Origin: Betaproteobacteria bacterium
Lineage (GTDB): Bacteria; Pseudomonadota; Gammaproteobacteria; Burkholderiales; Usitatibacteraceae
Direction: 5' to 3'
Length of the DNA stretch: 64,000 bases
Assembly (NCBI GenBank): GCA_016720925.1
Contig: JADKJR010000003.1
Coordinates: 1 to 64,000, forward strand
Below, one piece after another: positions 61,418-64,000 of the stretch. Every line of letters begins with the position of its first letter. Within the stretch, counting starts at the first letter, position 1. A program made the translations under genes and the position numbers. The notes under the pieces were generated by a model, which saw only the letters and a program-made list of their open reading frames with translations, was not told the DNA's origin and did no database searches.

Positions 61418-63331
61418 TCAGTGTTTCATCGACCGCTTCAGGTCTCCAGCACGGTACGCTTCACTGGCGAGCTGGTAGTAGCTGATTGCTTCATCGATCA
61501 GTTGCTCGGAGAGCGCATCCATCGGCGCCTGCTTGCCGGTAGCCGCATCGACCACGCGCACGCGCGCATTTGGCTTGAGCTCGACGATGCGTCCACTTTC
61601 GTAGTAGCCGACGGTTTGATAGTTCGCCATCAATGCGCGTTCGTGCGCGGTTCCTTCGAGCAGAATATCCTGGCCAAAAAATCGCGAGCGGTAACTCACG
61701 TTCAACATGCCGAGGATAGTAGGCGATACATCGATCTGCGACGCAATCGTCTCAATCTTCCGTGGCTGCACATGCTTGGGCGCATAAATTACCATCGGGA
61801 TGTGATAGTTCTCCAGCGGCAATTCCTGGCGCCCGCGCCCTTTGTGCGTATGGTCGGCGACGATGACAAACAGGGTATTGTCGAACCAGGGCTTGGTGCG
61901 CGCCTGCTCGATAAATTTACCGATGGCCCAGTCGGTATATTTCACGCCGCCCTCGCGGCTGGTTTTGCTGGGAATGTCGATGCGGCCCTCCGGATACGTG
62001 AACGGCCGGTGGTTCGAGGTTGTCATGATGTGCGCGTAAAACGGTTTCGACGCCGCATGACGGGTATCGAGTTCACGCAGCGCGAGGCTGAACAGATCCT
62101 CGTCGGCGACCCCCCAGATGTTCTCGAAATGTATCTGCTCGGGTTTCAGCACCGTTCGATCGATCACCGTGTAGCCATTGCCGGCATAGAACGCATTCAT
62201 GTTGTCGAAGTAGCCGTAGCCGCCATAGAGATACAGCGATTCGTAGCCATGGTCCTTGAACACTTCGCCGATGGTGTAGAGATTGGCATTGTCTGGGCGC
62301 TTGACGATGGAATGTCCCGGCGTCGGCGGCACCGACAGGCTAAGCGCCTCCAGTCCGCGCACCGTGCGGGTACCGGTCGCATACAGATGCGTGAACAGCA
62401 TACCTTCCTCGGCGAGGCGATCAAGGTAAGGCGTGAGGTTCTGTTTGTTGCCAAACGCCGCCATGAATTCAGCGCTGAAACTTTCGACTGAAACCATCAC
62501 CACGTTGAGCGGTTTGCGCACGCCCGGGCTGACGACGTCCCGAATGAATGGCCGCTGCGTGACGGTGACCGGCACACGCTTGGCGGCAAGTTCGCTCGCC
62601 AGCCTCGCAATCGCTTTTGTCCGCGGCAGGGTTTTGTAGAATCGGTCGTAGTCGATTTCATTCGCCCAGAACGCATGCCAGAAATCGAAGTAGCCATTGC
62701 CGGCGAGTTCATTGGCCTGCCCGTCGGACGAGAACTCCTTGTAACGCGCATCCAGGACAAATACAGCCAGCGGTGGCAATGCCAGCAGGATGACCGCGGT
62801 GATCACGCGGCGGCGCGTCGCAAGGTCACCGGCCCACCATGGCCGGGTCCATCGCGCCAGCACCCACCACAACGCGAGCGTCATCGCACCCACGCCGCCC
62901 AACAACAAGGGCAAGTTATACGACTCGCGAATATTGCCGATCACTTCGTTCGTGTAAATGAGGTAATCAACGGCGATGAAATTGAAACGCGAGGCAAATT
63001 CGTTCCAGAAAGTGAATTCCGCAAAGCCGACAAACACCAACAGCCCCAGCAGCGGCAACAGCAGCGCCAGCATGACGATGCGCAGCGACCGGTGGCGGGC
63101 ATTCGGCCATGCCAGCAGCAGCAATCCCAGCGGCGCGAGAAAGAAACAGGCGGTGCCAATATCAAAAGCCAGGCCGATTCCCAGCGCCGGCAGCAGCCGC
63201 CATGGCATGAGCGGGCTCGACTCGCCGTTGTAAATCGCCAGGCCAAGACGAACGGCGGCGTTGAAAGCGACGTATGTGAGAAGCAGCAGCCAAAGGATTC
63301 GCAGGCGATGGGGCAGGATTCGATCTAGCAT
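61418..63331 (-). CDS. LtaS/MdoB-like membrane sulfatase-fold phosphoglycerol transferase
   Basis: About 637 residues from ATG 63331 (ATG 63361 possible). The N-terminal half has about five TM helices (ILWLLLLTYVAFNAAVRLGL to LALWWVLARW). The periplasmic half is an alkaline phosphatase-superfamily sulfatase domain: VVMVSVESFSAEFMAAFG with the catalytic residue position, TRTVRGLEALSLSVPPTPG, HIMTTSNHRPFTYPEG, IVADHTHKGRGR and HIPMVIYAP. Homologues transfer phosphoglycerol or phosphoethanolamine to surface glycans. It is divergent from methylmalonyl-CoA mutase. Confidence 0.88.
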   Translation of the reverse strand: MLDRILPHRLRILWLLLLTYVAFNAAVRLGLAIYNGESSPLMPWRLLPALGIGLAFDIGTACFFLAPLGLLLLAWPNARHRSLRIVMLALLLPLLGLLVFVGFAEFTFWNEFASRFNFIAVDYLIYTNEVIGNIRESYNLPLLLGGVGAMTLALWWVLARWTRPWWAGDLATRRRVITAVILLALPPLAVFVLDARYKEFSSDGQANELAGNGYFDFWHAFWANEIDYDRFYKTLPRTKAIARLASELAAKRVPVTVTQRPFIRDVVSPGVRKPLNVVMVSVESFSAEFMAAFGNKQNLTPYLDRLAEEGMLFTHLYATGTRTVRGLEALSLSVPPTPGHSIVKRPDNANLYTIGEVFKDHGYESLYLYGGYGYFDNMNAFYAGNGYTVIDRTVLKPEQIHFENIWGVADEDLFSLALRELDTRHAASKPFYAHIMTTSNHRPFTYPEGRIDIPSKTSREGGVKYTDWAIGKFIEQARTKPWFDNTLFVIVADHTHKGRGRQELPLENYHIPMVIYAPKHVQPRKIETIASQIDVSPTILGMLNVSYRSRFFGQDILLEGTAHERALMANYQTVGYYESGRIVELKPNARVRVVDAATGKQAPMDALSEQLIDEAISYYQLASEAYRAGDLKRSMKH

Positions 63332-63549
63332 TTTTCTTTCAATGGTATGCACATCGGGCATCAAGGCGAACGCGACGAACCTATTATCCCTCTTGCCATG
63401 CGCAACCAGAATAACGGTAAAAAATATCAAATTACCCCGAATTCTCCGACAACGCACCAGACATGAGGGTGCAACCCGCTCAGCAGGCCTGCGGTTGGCG
63501 CGGGATAGCGCGTCGAGCAGGTTCAATCCGGAGCGTTACCCAATGACGC

Positions 63550-63555
63550 TATAAT
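63550..63555 (+). promoter_or_regulatory. Candidate -10 element for methylmalonyl-CoA mutase
   Basis: TATAAT matches the sigma-70 -10 consensus perfectly and lies 93 bases before the mutase ATG. The hexamer 17 bases upstream is a poor -35, so use may need an activator. Confidence 0.35.
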
Positions 63556-63593
63556 TTATCTCGTCACGTTTCTGCCAAGAGATGCAGATGCAA

Positions 63594-63614
63594 CGAGACG
63601 CGCCTCGCGTCTCG
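63594..63614 (+). promoter_or_regulatory. Perfect hairpin/operator before methylmalonyl-CoA mutase
   Basis: CGAGACGCG (63594-63602) and CGCGTCTCG (63606-63614) form a perfect 9-base stem with a CCT loop, 33 bases before the mutase ATG. No T-run follows, so it is not a typical terminator; an operator or RNA structure is more likely. Confidence 0.5.
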
Positions 63615-63647
63615 AAACAGGTTATGACCAAACCGGAGAAACACCGC

Positions 63648-64000
63648 ATGTCTGACAATGCCCCGACGTTTTCTGAATCGCTTTCCGAGTGGCAGAAGGC
63701 CGCGAGCAAATCAGCGCCCGGTGGACGCTTGGCTGACCTAAATTGGGTTACCCCCGAGGGCATCACTATCAAGCCGTTGTATACGGCTGCCGATGGAAAA
63801 GGCCTGCCTTACAGCGATACACTACCTGGATTCGCGCCCTTCGTGCGCGGGCCGCACGCCACGATGTTCGCGGCACGGCCTTGGACCATTCGCCAGTACG
63901 CGGGATTTTCCACCGCCGAGGCATCGAACGAGTTTTACCGCAATGCGCTGAACGCGGGCGGGCAGGGCGTCAGCGTCGCATTCGATCTCGCCACCCACCG
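63648..64000 (+). CDS. Methylmalonyl-CoA mutase, N-terminal part (runs off window)
   Basis: The frame from ATG 63648 (alternative in-frame ATG 63624) is cut by the window end after 117 codons. It reads FSESLSEWQKAASKS, then GITIKPLYTAADGKGL, MFAARPWTIRQYAGFSTAEA and GGQGVSVAFDLATHR, matching the N-terminal TIM-barrel entrance of the methylmalonyl-CoA mutase large subunit. The enzyme interconverts methylmalonyl-CoA and succinyl-CoA using coenzyme B12. A GGAG lies upstream. Confidence 0.9.
   Translation, partial: MSDNAPTFSESLSEWQKAASKSAPGGRLADLNWVTPEGITIKPLYTAADGKGLPYSDTLPGFAPFVRGPHATMFAARPWTIRQYAGFSTAEASNEFYRNALNAGGQGVSVAFDLATH

Larger units (their letters stand above)
63332..63647. other. 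Divergent intergenic region with -10 element and hairpin
   Basis: This region separates the sulfatase and mutase genes. It has a perfect TATAAT at 63550-63555 and a perfect hairpin at 63594-63614; no gene is seen. The TATAAT has no good -35 partner. Confidence 0.5.

Overview
The window looks like a chromosomal segment of a G+C-rich betaproteobacterium. The reasons are the order cyaY / lptM / lysA, the aroE-mtgA pair, the glnA-glnL-glnG nitrogen block with a sigma-54 promoter, an AlgZ/AlgR-type pair facing argH, and a CaiB-type CoA transferase beside an HMG-CoA-lyase-like gene. No rRNA, tRNA or CRISPR array was recognised.

Layout. 0-2.6 kb: an IS91-family element with a tyrosine recombinase. 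2.9-6.8 kb: three minus-strand genes for cell-surface proteins (CAP/dockerin, VanY peptidase, IPT/dockerin). 7-11.5 kb: a small orphan gene, an amidohydrolase fused to a cyclophilin, a SUI1/YciH factor, and a beta/gamma-crystallin protein. 11.7-18.7 kb: an S9 peptidase, a glycosyltransferase, a patch of gene debris (epimerase and HipA remnants), VOC and flavin-reductase genes, a peptide-type solute-binding protein and a lipoprotein. 18.9-31.6 kb: housekeeping genes (cysK, tex, algR/algZ, argH, MarR, cyaY, lptM, lysA, an H1-like protein, mtgA, aroE). 31.6-37 kb: nitrogen regulation (NtrC sites, sigma-54 promoter, glnA, glnL, glnG). 37-43 kb: a sulfonate/nitrate-type ABC importer and acyl-CoA genes. 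43-48.3 kb: copper export (copA, copZ), hemG and a dihaem cytochrome. 48.3-57 kb: TerB-like protein, diguanylate cyclase, SpeE-like protein, and an ABC importer with a phosphodiesterase. 57-64 kb: UPF0149, class V aminotransferase, Hsp33, GIY-YIG protein, LtaS-like sulfatase and the start of methylmalonyl-CoA mutase.

Two features cut across the whole window. First, a family of roughly 60-80-base repeats with the core AGCACTGG occurs at least nine times, always in the same orientation, nearly always in 3'-end or intergenic positions. One copy is read in frame as the tail of Tex. Two copies form perfect 13-base inverted repeats. Second, at least seven genes are interrupted by small indels, mostly one base in a homopolymer, with conserved motifs resuming in another frame. 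Sequencing or assembly error explains most of these better than gene decay.

Other points worth a second look are the amidohydrolase-cyclophilin fusion with an altered HxH motif, an Hsp33 that keeps only two of the four zinc/redox cysteines, a shared C-terminal module in the two dockerin proteins, a Gly/Asp-rich insertion in the LytTR domain of AlgR, and a perfect hairpin in front of the methylmalonyl-CoA mutase gene.
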